Origin: Hyphomonadaceae bacterium
GTDB lineage: Bacteria > Pseudomonadota > Alphaproteobacteria > Caulobacterales > Hyphomonadaceae
Direction: 5' to 3'
Assembly (NCBI GenBank): GCA_016714495.1
Contig: JADKDU010000004.1
Coordinates: 281,708 to 345,707 of the forward strand
Length of the DNA: 64,000 nucleotides
Shown: positions 53,401 through 62,586 of the stretch, one piece after another
How positions within the stretch are numbered: position 1 is the stretch's first letter
Layout: each line of letters begins with the position of its first letter
Notes under the pieces: model-generated
The model's database searches: none
The model's input: the letters and a program-made list of their open reading frames with translations, nothing else
Told to the model about the DNA's origin: nothing
Position numbers and translations under genes: made by a program

Positions 53401-54117
53401 TCAGGTTGGTTTGGCGCCTGCCTTTGCGAACACCTGATCCGCGTTGGCCCAATCCAGCGCGCCCATATAGGCATCGACATAGGCGGCAGCTTTGGCGCCG
53501 AAGTCCATGTGGTAGGCGTGCTCATACATATCGAGCGCGATCAGCGCCTGGCCGTCGGCGATGGTCATCGTGTGATCGAAGGCCCACTGGTTGACCAGCT
53601 TGCCCGCGCGCGGCGACCAGCTCAGCAGCACCCAACCCGACCCGCCGCCGAGCGCCTTGCCCATTGCGACAAACTGGTCGCGCCATTTCTACTAGCTGCC
53701 GAAGTCCGTCTCGATCTGTTTCGCCAGCGTAGCGCCAAGCTTACTTCCGCCCTTGCCGAGCGAGGCGAAGTAAAGTTCGTGCAGGATCATCGAGTTCATG
53801 GCGAGCAGTTCCTCGCGTTTCAACCCGTTGAACATGAAGCCGGGGGTAGTTGCAGGATCGAGCTTGCCGACCTCCGCCTCGATGGCGCCGAGCCGTGTCA
53901 CAGCGCCGACATAATTGTTGTCGTGGTGGCTGACGAGTAGCTTTTCCGAGAGGCCCGGTATCGTCTTGGGATCGAACGGCAGCGGCTTGGGCTGATAGCC
54001 TTTGGCGCGCGCCGCTGCTCCGGCCTGCTGCGCCATGGCGGAGCCGGCCGTAGCCAGCGCTGCTCCGGCTGTAAGGGCGACTGCGATTGCAGTGCGGCGG
54101 TCGATTTCTGCGGTCAC
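53401..54117 (-). pseudogene. second exported superoxide dismutase, two tandem amber stops
   Basis: This is a close paralogue of the SOD at 44884, starting at GTG 54117 (TAEIDRRTAIAVALTAGAAL). All metal-binding blocks are present (VSHHDNNYVGAV, MILHELYFAS, DMYEHAYHMDF). The frame is open except for two adjacent TAG codons at 53694-53692 and 53691-53689, in the context DFGS-stop-stop-KWRDQ. The paralogue has QQ (CAGCAG) there, so two C-to-T changes side by side explain it. The gene is either newly dead or misread. Confidence 0.85.
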
Positions 54118-54170
54118 GGTTTTTCCTATCCTTGGTTGAGTTCCTGCAGGTCGCGCGTCCAAAATTCGTA

Positions 54171-55082
54171 CTACTTGGTCAAAGCAATCCGGGCGAGCGC
54201 CGCGTGCAATCCGTCGAGCAGTTTTCCTAGATCGTCGTTCGCCCAGAAGTGCATGAAAAACAGACGCGGTTCATCGTTGAGCATGTGATTGTGCAACGCG
54301 GTCACCTCAATGCCATGCTCGCGCAGTTCGCGCAGAACAGGGTTGACCTCGGCTGCGGTGAGAACGAAATCACCGGTAATGGCGGCCTTGCCCTTGCCTG
54401 TGGGCTGGAAGTTTATCGCTATGGCGGAGCCAAGAGCAGCAGGGACAGGCATTCCGCTTTCGGTGACCGGTTCAGCGCGAGGAATGCTAACCTGGTAGAC
54501 GCCGCCGTTGATCCTGCCTTCGCCGGCAAGCGAGCGGTCGATAGCGGCCGTGTCGAGATCGAGCTTCGGCGCAGCGGCGGGTGGCGCCGTCAAAGGCGTC
54601 TTGCTCAAGGCAATTGCGTCGTGCAGCGCTCGCGCGAGCGTCACCGCGTCTCCTTGCCCATAGATATGCATGTAGAGAGTGGCCGGCTTTGCACGAAGCA
54701 GATGATTGTGAATTGCGGTGATCTGGATATTGCCCTGTTCGAGCTTTTTCATCACTGGACTGATTTCAGTTTCGGTCAGAACCAAGTCACCCATCACCAT
54801 GGTCTGATTGCCCATCGGGGCAAAACCCAGCCAGGAGCCAAGCGCTAGCGAAGGCTTCAGCACGACGCCATCGAGCGTCACCTTCAAGTCGCTGCGCGGT
54901 AGCCCGATGCGATAGACGCCTCCGGGCATCTCTGTCCCGGCTTTGCCGAGCGCCTGAGCAACATCTTGCCACCTATTGGACTGAGCAATCGCCGGGGCGG
55001 CCAGGACGACAGCAAGGCATGCTGCAGCCGCCATTGATCGCAGGGCACAGCCCAACACCGATCGGTTCGATAGTAAGATCAT
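54171..55082 (-). CDS. exported DUF1259 (LpqO-like) protein
   Basis: The 303-residue protein has a signal peptide (AAAACLAVVLAAPAIAQ) and two copies of the DUF1259 module. The first has YRIGLPRSDLKVTLDGVVL and IQITAIHNHLLRAKPATLYM; the second has GIEVTALHNHMLNDEPRLFF. The paired His-Asn-His motifs suggest metal or ligand binding in the periplasm. The function is not established. It is the first gene of a minus-strand run DUF1259 - SOD - LamG-like - fbpA - fbpB - fbpC and has its own regulator box upstream. Confidence 0.85.
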   Translation of the reverse strand: MILLSNRSVLGCALRSMAAAACLAVVLAAPAIAQSNRWQDVAQALGKAGTEMPGGVYRIGLPRSDLKVTLDGVVLKPSLALGSWLGFAPMGNQTMVMGDLVLTETEISPVMKKLEQGNIQITAIHNHLLRAKPATLYMHIYGQGDAVTLARALHDAIALSKTPLTAPPAAAPKLDLDTAAIDRSLAGEGRINGGVYQVSIPRAEPVTESGMPVPAALGSAIAINFQPTGKGKAAITGDFVLTAAEVNPVLRELREHGIEVTALHNHMLNDEPRLFFMHFWANDDLGKLLDGLHAALARIALTK

Positions 55083-55138
55083 CAGCCGGCTCCCTGAATT
55101 GCTGCCCCCAGCAACCCTGTTGAGGTTTGCGATGGCTG

Positions 55139-55156
55139 GTTTAAGGCAGTTTTAGG
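55139..55156 (-). promoter_or_regulatory. response-regulator box facing the DUF1259 operon
   Basis: Read on the minus strand: CCTAAAACTGCCTTAAAC, two half-sites about ten bases apart. It matches the box at 55197-55214 at 15 of 18 positions in the opposite orientation and lies 57 bases before the DUF1259 start. This spacing and sequence style recall PmrA/QseB-type operators. Confidence 0.6.
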
Positions 55157-55196
55157 GACGAGGGCTTCCTTTAGTTTGTCATGACCGAGGAGGCAG

Positions 55197-55214
55197 CCTA
55201 ATATAGCCTTAAAC
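55197..55214 (+). promoter_or_regulatory. response-regulator box facing the two-component genes
   Basis: CCTAATATAGCCTTAAAC on the plus strand is the mirror partner of the box at 55139-55156. It lies 69 bases before the chosen response-regulator start, so autoregulation is likely. Confidence 0.6.
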
Positions 55215-55282
55215 TTCCTACGATGAAATCGATGGCTCGCGGAGTCCGGCCGCTGGTCGGCGCGAAACAGGTAAAGGCGTCT

Positions 55283-55957
55283 GTGCGGCTACTCATTGTC
55301 GAAGACGAAGTGCGGATCGCGGAGCTTCTGAAGCATGGGCTTGAAGCGGCTGGCTTTGCTGTCGACGCGGTGCGTCTTTGCGCCGACGCACGGGATGTCC
55401 TGTCGGTGACGGGCTACGACGCCGCTATCCTAGATCTCGGCCTTCCGGATGGTGACGGGATAAGCTTGCTGAGCGAACTGCGCGCCAGCGGCAATCGCGT
55501 TCCTGTCCTTGTGCTCACCGCGCGCGATGCGGTCGAGGACCGTGTTCTTGGCCTGGATACTGGCGCTGACGACTACCTGGTCAAGCCGTTCGCGATGAGC
55601 GAACTCGTTGCTCGCACGAAGGCGCTTCTGCGACGGCCGGGTGGCGCGCTTGGCGTCCTCCTCAAGTCCGGGAACATCGTGTTCGACACAATCGGTCGCG
55701 ACGTCTGCGTTGGGGAGACCTCGCTTTCCTTGCCGCGGCGCGAGAGCGCCATCCTCGAGCATTTGATGCGCCGGCTCGGGCGCGTCATCCCCAAAGCCGT
55801 CCTGGAAGAGAAGCTCTACGGCATCGACGACGAACTCGAATCGAACGCCATCCCGGTGCACGTGCATCATCTGCGCCGCAAGTTGCAGGACGCCGGCGCC
55901 AGCGCCGAAATTCATACCGTTCGCGGCGTAGGCTATCTTCTTGCGGAAATTAGGTGA
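55283..55957 (+). CDS. OmpR-family response regulator
   Basis: The receiver domain begins VRLLIVEDEVRIAELLKHGL, with the phospho-acceptor Asp in YDAAILDLGLPDGDG, Thr in VLVLTARDAVEDR and Lys in DDYLVKPFAMSEL. The C-terminal winged helix ends VHVHHLRRKLQDAGASAEIH and TVRGVGYLL. The frame is open from ATG 55223. GTG 55283 gives the standard 224 residues and leaves room for a promoter after the operator box ending at 55214, so it was preferred. It overlaps the kinase gene by four bases. Confidence 0.9.
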   Translation: MRLLIVEDEVRIAELLKHGLEAAGFAVDAVRLCADARDVLSVTGYDAAILDLGLPDGDGISLLSELRASGNRVPVLVLTARDAVEDRVLGLDTGADDYLVKPFAMSELVARTKALLRRPGGALGVLLKSGNIVFDTIGRDVCVGETSLSLPRRESAILEHLMRRLGRVIPKAVLEEKLYGIDDELESNAIPVHVHHLRRKLQDAGASAEIHTVRGVGYLLAEIR

Positions 55958-57325
55958 TGAGTGCGCCTTGGTCCCGTTCGCTCCAGCTCCGCCTCGCCCT
56001 GCGGCTAGCGCTCGTCTATCTGGTGGCCACCGCCGTCGTCATCGGCGCCTTGGTTTATCGCGCCTACGATGTCGCTGATGCTCTCAATGACCGCGAGTTG
56101 AATCAACGCGCCTCCGATCTCGCGCGCGCCGTGGTTCTAGACAACACAGGCGCTCCTCGTCTCGATCTGTCGCCGTCTCTCGCTGCGGCCTATGCGTCGT
56201 CCGCCGGCGCGGATGCATTCGCGATCGGACCGCTGACGGACGGGTGGTCGCCGCCGAGCCGCAGACCTTCGGCGAGCGCGTCGCCGATTGGCCCCTGGCC
56301 AACGATGAACCCAACTGGTTCCGGTTCAATGGGAATGGCCCGTCTTCGGGGGAGTACTACGGGCTCAGTATCGCCGAGGACAGCGCGGTGGGACCGCTCT
56401 CGATCTCGGTCGCCCAAGCCGGCGGCGCCCATGCCATGGTCGAGTCCGTGATTGATGAATTCGCATTCGATATTGCCTGGATCATTCCCGTCATAGTGGT
56501 GCTCACCCTGGTTGCCGGCGTGTTGGCGATCCGCAGCGGTCTGGCCCCGGTCACCCGCGCCTCACAGATTGCGGCCGAGATTGGCCCATCCACCACTGCC
56601 GTGCGACTTCCGGAGCAGGACATTCCAACGGAGATCGCTCCCCTGGTCGCCGCGATGAATAGGGCGCTTGGCCGGCTCGACAAGGGCTTTGCCGTGCAGC
56701 GCGCCTTCACCGCCAATGCCGCGCACGAGTTGCGGACGCCACTCGCCATTCTGACCGCGGCGCTCGACAGCATGGCGCCGAGCAGAAGAGATCGCCAAGC
56801 TGAAGGACGACGTGGCGCGCATGAACCGTCTGGTCGAGCAACTGCCGGGTCGCTCGGCTCGATGCGATCGCGCTCGACGTTTCCGGAACCGTCGACCTCA
56901 ACGAGGCAGCCGAATCAGTCGTGGCCGCCATGGCGCCCTTGGCCATTGCCATGCATCGGCCGGTTTCCCTGATCGGCGCCGACGGGCCAGTTGCCGTCAA
57001 AGGTAACAGGCATGCGATCGAGGACGCGCTCAGAAATCTCATTGAAAACGCGCTCGTACATTCGCCGGAAGAGACGGAGATCGTCGTGCGTGTCGAGAGC
57101 TCCGGAGTTCTCGGCGTTGCCGACCAGGGTCCGGGCATCAGCCATGACGATCGCGAACGCATCTTCGAGCGTTTCTGGCGAGGTAAGAACGCCAAGGCCG
57201 GCGGGGCCGGACTCGGGCTCGCCATCGTTATCGCAATCATGAAAGCGCACGGCGGCAATGTTACCGTAACCGACAACCCTGGCGCCGGCGCTGTGTTCTC
57301 GCTTGTCTTTCCGTGCGCCAACTGA
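55954..57325 (+). pseudogene. sensor histidine kinase partner, several frameshifts
   Basis: The kinase has a first membrane helix (LALRLALVYLVATAVVIGALV), a periplasmic sensor region, and a second helix (IIPVIVVLTLVAGVLAI). The H-box is AFTANAAHELRTPLAI with the phospho-His. The ATPase domain has an N-box (NLIENALVHS), DQGPGIS and GGAGLGLAIVIAIMKAHGG. The frame is lost near 56240, 56785 and 56850 by single-base changes. Corrected, it is a QseC-like kinase of about 457 residues that would phosphorylate the adjoining regulator. Confidence 0.8.
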
Positions 57326-57435
57326 GCGGCACTTCTCTGCGCCGAAATCTATCTTTGGAGCAGTCAGCTTGCCTCGGCCGGATTGTGCAGGCTTGACCTT
57401 TAGGATCGATGCCTGCCTTTTTCCGCGAGAAGGGA

Positions 57436-58375
57436 TCACAGGCGCGCGGCGTTTTCCTTGATCCGCGTGAGGAGGTCAGTGAATGGCGGTTGGCCATTAT
57501 AGTAGAGGGCGGATGTCGAGGCATACTCGGCGGCGTAGATCTTGCGCACCGCAGGGTCACTCAGGATGAAAGCCTCGTTCGGGTGATGTCCTTGTCGTCC
57601 TGCGGCCGAAAGCGGTCGTCCTTGTGCCTTGCGATAGGCGTCCGTTCCGATGAATGCCTGAACGGTCGGGTCTGCGAAGAAGGCAATGGATATCGTAGTA
57701 GTGCCGCATGAAATTTGTCGGCATGCCGCCGGCTTCCTGCTGCTGCCGGTATTTCGTCGAGACCGTCTGTAGCTTTTCGACGAGCGTATAGCCTGGCTCA
57801 TAGCAGGCGACGTTCAAGGCGCGGTTGTCGGTAAGTTTTTTGACGCCGCTGGCAATGGCATGGTCATAGGCCCAGGACGAGATGTTGCACGCCCGGTTCG
57901 GCGCGACCTGGTCAAAGCCCGCCTCCAGCAGGACGCCTTCCTTCACGCCGGCTGGCGTAGCTTTAGATGGCTTGTAGATGAGGCGGATGCCGCCGCTGCG
58001 GCCCTTGGCGTCATCAAAGGCAGTGTCGCGTTCGACTTTTGCTATGCCGGCGATTTTGATCTTGGCGGCCAGGTCATCGTAGAAGGCGATACGCGCCGCG
58101 ATGTGCTGCGGCTTGTTGTGATTGGCGCCGACCAGAAGCCCCGCCGGAGGATCGATATGAATATCGATGTCCTCGGAGAACCGGTGGATGAGGCCGAAGC
58201 CTTTCGAAAGGGACGTGCCGCCTTTGAGTTCGAATGTGTAGCCGAGTTGCTGCAGGCCCCAGAGGGTATGCATGAGCCAGTAGTCCTTCTCCACGAGCCC
58301 TGGATCTATTTTTAGGGTGTCGCCGACAACCGCGAGCAGGTCGCCGAAGTCGGATTGCTCGTGGAGGAAGTTCAT
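57436..58375 (-). pseudogene. abiEii: AbiEii-family nucleotidyltransferase toxin, one frameshift
   Basis: The toxin has the nucleotidyltransferase core LKGGTSLSKGFGLIHRFSED at residues 50-69 plus the next acidic residues, DIDI. VEKDYWLMHTLWGLQQLG precedes it and PGYTLVEKLQTVSTKYR follows. One extra base near 57690 shifts the frame. The true end (ADPTVQAFIGTDAYRKAQG to KENAARL) stops at 57436, giving 312 residues. AbiEii toxins inactivate tRNA or other targets by nucleotide transfer during phage infection. It overlaps the antitoxin gene upstream by four bases. Confidence 0.85.
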
Positions 58376-58968
58376 GCAGCTTGTCTCGCTTCATCGCCCT
58401 TTAAGAGAGGATCCAGAAGTTTGCGAACCCGCGCCGAGTCGTAGTCGTAGACTGCCTTGGTCAGGCGCTTGCGATCCATCTGTCTGGCGCGCGCCAGCGC
58501 GCGCGCGCGGACCGCTCCCTGGTCTTCCGCCAGCCTGTTCAGGTTGTGCAGCAGGTCGACGAGCAGGAACTCCTCGCTGACGCTTTTTGGAAACGATGCG
58601 CGGCGGCGAAAGTCATAAGCGCGTCCGTTGAGCTCGAACTCGCCGTGTCGCTTGTGATTGTAGACGACCGGCGTGTTGTAGAGCTGCGTCGTTCCCACGC
58701 CCAGGCCGTTATAGGCGTTCGACGACACAAGCAGGAACCGGTCATCGTGTAGGAAGGAGCCGACCAGTTCTTCAGGTGCTGCGGGCGCTGCGCCGAAACG
58801 TGTCTTGCGCGGCGCCATATAGACCCCGCCCGAAACCTTCTTGAGCCGCCCCTCTTCAAGCAGCTGCTGGAGGTGGCGATCAACTGCGTTCGACCACTGC
58901 GCAAGATCCTTGCGGCGGTAGGCCTGTCCGGGCCGGAGGCGTTTCTTGAGGTCGTCTAGCGCTGACAT
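58372..58968 (-). CDS. abiEi: AbiEi-type antitoxin/transcriptional regulator
   Basis: The 198-residue protein has a winged-helix N-terminus (KDLAQWSNAVDRHLQQLLEE, then GRLKKVSGGVYMAPRKTRFG) and a C-terminal DUF6088/AbiEi domain. That domain contains NAYNGLGVGTTQLYNTPVVY and EEFLLVDLLHNLNRLAEDQG. Such antitoxins repress their own operon and counter the AbiEii toxin without direct binding (type IV). It is the first gene of the pair, and a palindromic operator candidate lies 45 bases upstream. Confidence 0.85.
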   Translation of the reverse strand: MSALDDLKKRLRPGQAYRRKDLAQWSNAVDRHLQQLLEEGRLKKVSGGVYMAPRKTRFGAAPAAPEELVGSFLHDDRFLLVSSNAYNGLGVGTTQLYNTPVVYNHKRHGEFELNGRAYDFRRRASFPKSVSEEFLLVDLLHNLNRLAEDQGAVRARALARARQMDRKRLTKAVYDYDSARVRKLLDPLLKGDEARQAA

Positions 58969-59012
58969 CGCACGCTTCCTTCGCCCGTGAACCTAGTGCG
59001 TGAGGGGCCAGT

Positions 59013-59043
59013 ATGCAAGAAATCTTGTTAAAAAAACATGCAT
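59013..59043 (-). promoter_or_regulatory. candidate AbiEi operator
   Basis: ATGCA (59013-59017) and TGCAT (59039-59043) form outer arms, and CAAGA-AA-TCTTG (59016-59027) an inner palindrome, just upstream of the antitoxin start at 58968. AbiEi-type antitoxins bind inverted repeats at this place. Confidence 0.4.
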
Positions 59044-59473
59044 AGTGCCCAGCGATATTCTAGCCGAGTTGTCGGATAACCGTCAGAAAGTAGATGATTT
59101 TGTCGAAATCACGTGCGCCGTCGGCGGGAGCTTACTGCGGGCCGGCCGCTGGTGGCTGACAGAGGGGATTGATACAGAACCTCTGAGGTTGACCACTGTC
59201 GTCCGAGGAATTGTATCAAACCTCCGGGGAAGGTGGGCCGTCAGGATGCCCGGGGCCCTTCTCTGGGTTTCGATGGTGGGGGCAATGGTCGTAGCGCGGA
59301 AGGGTGGGCCTCGCCTTCGGCCCGCGCTCTAGGCGCTGGGCGCCCGAAGCCCCGCAGGAAGGGCGAGTCTTCGCCCTGCCGGTGACGATCGCTGAGGCAG
59401 GGTTGCCCGGATATCAAAATACGGGGATCAAGCGACAAGGGCCTGCGGATGTGTCAAGGCATTCTGGAACGCG
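59044..59473. other. 430-base gap with a perfect dyad
   Basis: No convincing gene is present. TTGATACA at 59169-59176 and TGTATCAA at 59212-59219 form a perfect 8-bp inverted repeat 35 bases apart. This could be an operator or the scar of a mobile element before the helicase gene. Confidence 0.35.
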
Positions 59474-62400
59474 ATGATCGCTGCTGGTTCCCACATCCGC
59501 GTCAAAGATGATCCATCGAAGATCGGATCAGTCACAGGAGCTACGCGGCAGCTCAACGGTCGTCTTTACCTCGGTGTCGAATTCGACACCGGAAAAAGCG
59601 ACTTCCTCCTTGCGTCCCGGCTTGAGGCGCTAAGCGACCTTCCAGACGCGCTTCGCGATCTCGCCCGCGGACTGCTTTCAGCACCTGCCGACCTCGGTCG
59701 CATGCTGGCCATTGCGGCTGACCGGCCGGCTCGCGGACATCATCTACTCCATGGAGCCCACCAACACTGTCTTCCCCTGCCTATCCAGTTCAAGCCAGTC
59801 ATCAAGATCCTGAATTCGGCGGCGCGTGGCCTGCTGGTAGCTGACGAGGTTGGTCTTAGCAAAACAATCGAGCCGGACTCGTATGGACCGAGCTGGTCGC
59901 TCGCTACAACGCTCATCGGCTTTTGGTGGTGTGTCGAAATCGCTGCAGGAAAAGTGGCGGCGAGTTGCGAAATCGCTTCGGCGTGCTCGCGCAGTTGTCG
60001 ACGCCGACGGATTGCTGGAGACGCTTAAGGAAACCCGCAGCACAGGCGGCGATTTTGCTCTGATAGCATCACTGACCGCGGTTAGGGCGCCCAAGGGCTG
60101 GGAAGAGGCCGACGCGCCAGCGCAAGGCGGACGCGCAGCGCTTGCGCGCTACCTCGACGACAACGCGGACGCCGACCCGCTCCTCGACTTAGTGATCTTC
60201 GATGAAGCTCATCATCTTCGCAATCCTGAAACCGCCCAGCACAAATCGGCCCGTCAGCTGGTCGCCATCGCCGACTACAAGCTCATGCTCTCGGCGACGC
60301 CCATCAATCTGCACGCGGCGAGGATCTCCGCTCGCTTCTGCGTCTGCTGGAGCCCGACATTTTCGATCGCGAATGGATCTTTGACGAGCTGCAGCAGGAG
60401 AATGCGCCCATCGTAGCCGCCCGCGAGCGCGCGTTGACCAAGGCCTGCTCGCTCGCCGACCTGCGCGAAGCCGTGGCCGACATATCGGTCGGCCGTCTCC
60501 TCAAGACAGACCGGCGGCTGAAGATTCTCCGTGACCAGCTTGACTCCGACGTCATCACTGACACACCGGCCCGCCGGGCCGATATCGCGGCGCGACTTGA
60601 AGAGATGTCCCTTCTTGGAGGGCTGCTGAACCGGACGCGGCGGCGGGATGTGGCGGAGATTCAGATCAAGCGAAGGGCGGCCTGCAGGATCTGGTCGATG
60701 ACCGACGGGGAGCGGTCGTTCTATGATCGCGCCAGCGCGACGATCCGCGAGTACGCTTATCGCAACGATATCAATGACGGATTTCTGCTGTCCAATACCC
60801 AGCGGGTGCTGGCGTCATCGCTTGCGGCGGCCTTTCTGCGCTGGAGCCGTCTGGAGACAGATCTCGGCACCGATGAGGATGGAGGCGACGAAGAGGTCGA
60901 TGGCGTCGGGCCGCTCGTCGCCGCGCTCAACGGCTGCTGCCGCGATCGGAGCGACTACGAGGCCCTGAAAGCCGGAGACAGCAAGCACACTCTCTTCAGG
61001 ACTGCGCTGGACGACACCTGGAAAGCCGCGCCTGAGGAAAAGGTAATCGTCTTCTCCAGCTTCCGCGGGACGATTGACTACCTTGCCGAGCGCCTGAAGG
61101 CCGATGGCGTGCCGTTTGAGAAACTCCACGGGTCGATCAAGGACGGCCGTATGGATGTGCTCGCGCGGTTTTCGAAAGCGCGGGGGCGATGCGTTTTGCT
61201 GTCGTCTGAGATCGGCAGCGAAGGCCTCGATCTTCAGTTCTGCAGGCTGCTAATCAACTACGATCTGCCCTGGAACCCGATGCGGGTGGAGCAGCGCATC
61301 GGGCGTATCGACCGCATCGGGCAGGTCGCGCCCTCCGTCGAGATTTTCAGCTTGATCTGTGAAGCGACGATCGAGGAGAAGATCTACCACCGCCTCTATG
61401 AGCGGCTGAACCTCATCGAGCGGTCGCTCGGCGGCTTTGAACCTATTCTCGGCGACATTATCGCAGAGCTGCAGGACAGGCTGCTTGATCCCAGCCTGTC
61501 GCCGGAGGACGTCGACCGCGAGATCGAGCGCGCTGTGCTCAGCGCCGAGACACGGAAGAAACATGAAGAGGCGCTTGAAGCAGAGGCCCCCGGCCTGATC
61601 GCCCATGGCGACATGATCCTCCAACGCATCAAGCGTACCCACGAGCAACAAGGCTGGATCGGGGCGCAAGAACTTTATGAGTATGCACGCCTCGGCCTGC
61701 AGACCGCGTATCCGCATTCGACGCTCGATCAGGCGCCGATAGAGCCAGTCGCCTATGACCTGAGACTGTGCGCCGCTGGACATGACGCATTCAGGAAATT
61801 CCTCGAGACTTCATCGCGCCGCTATCCGACCCGGCTGCGTCGGAACGCGTCGGCCCGGGTGGTGTTCGGCAAAAATACGGATGCGTTGCCGGAAGCCGAT
61901 GTGGAGGTGCTGCATGCCGGACACCCGTTCATCCGGTTTCTCGGCAGGGTTCAGGATCGCGGCGCACTGGGTGCTGCGCGACCTGCCGTCTGGGGCGAGC
62001 GGACCCGCGTTCGCTGCCCCCCGATCTGGAGGCGGGGCGCTTTGGGATCGTGATCCAGCGTTGGTCAACCAACGGCGTTAGCGCGCAAGACAAGCTTGTC
62101 TACGCCGGCCTTAACCTCGATAGCGGAACGCTTTTGAAGCCGCATCAAGCCGAGGCCGTTGCGCTCCAATCTGTCCGGAATCTGCGACAAGCTGCTCCGT
62201 CCGCCGACGAGTTGGCGCGGACCGTCGCGATGCTAGAAACCCAGCTGGTTGGTGAACACTTGCGCGCGGACAGCGGGGCTTTCTTCGCAGCCGAGAGGCG
62301 AAGTCACGCTGACAAGAAAGAAACGCTGGTTTGCTGTTCTGCGCCGCCAGCTCAAGTCGCATCGAGAGAAGGCGGAGGCGCGGATCGCCGAATATCAGGC

Positions 62401-62584
62401 CGTCGGCGGGGCAAAGGCGCGAATGATCCCAGCCGAGCGCGGGAAGATCGGCAAGTATGTCGCCCGGATGGAGGCCAAAATCGTCGAGATCGAGAGCGGC
62501 AGGAATTGTGAATTTGAGGAACCGGTGACCGTGGGCGTCCGGGTCGTGGAGGCGGGGGAATGTCGGAGCCTAGGGAGCGGTTGA
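59474..62584 (+). pseudogene. SNF2/RapA-type helicase, multiple frameshifts
   Basis: Pieces in several frames form one protein of about 1,030 residues. Motif I is ADEVGLSKTIE (Ser where Gly is usual), motif II VIFDEAHHLRNPET and motif III LMLSATPIN. Motif IV is VIVFSSFRGTIDYLAERL, and V-VI are SEIGSEGLDLQFC and RIGRIDRIGQ. The N-terminus has a small KOW-like region (GSHIRVKDDPSKIGSVTG). The C-terminal half includes a coiled region ending KIGKYVARMEAKIVEIESG. At least five single-base lesions break it. Such ATPases translocate on double-stranded DNA and recur in phage-defence loci, here next to AbiE and an Hsp70-like gene. Confidence 0.75.
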
Positions 62585-62586
62585 GC

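Noticed and set aside
53401..54117. Reassignment of TAG to Gln in this organism
   Set aside because: At least one normal gene here ends in TAG (rlmE at 32024-32026), and most Gln positions use CAG/CAA. A few isolated changes fit error or mutation better.
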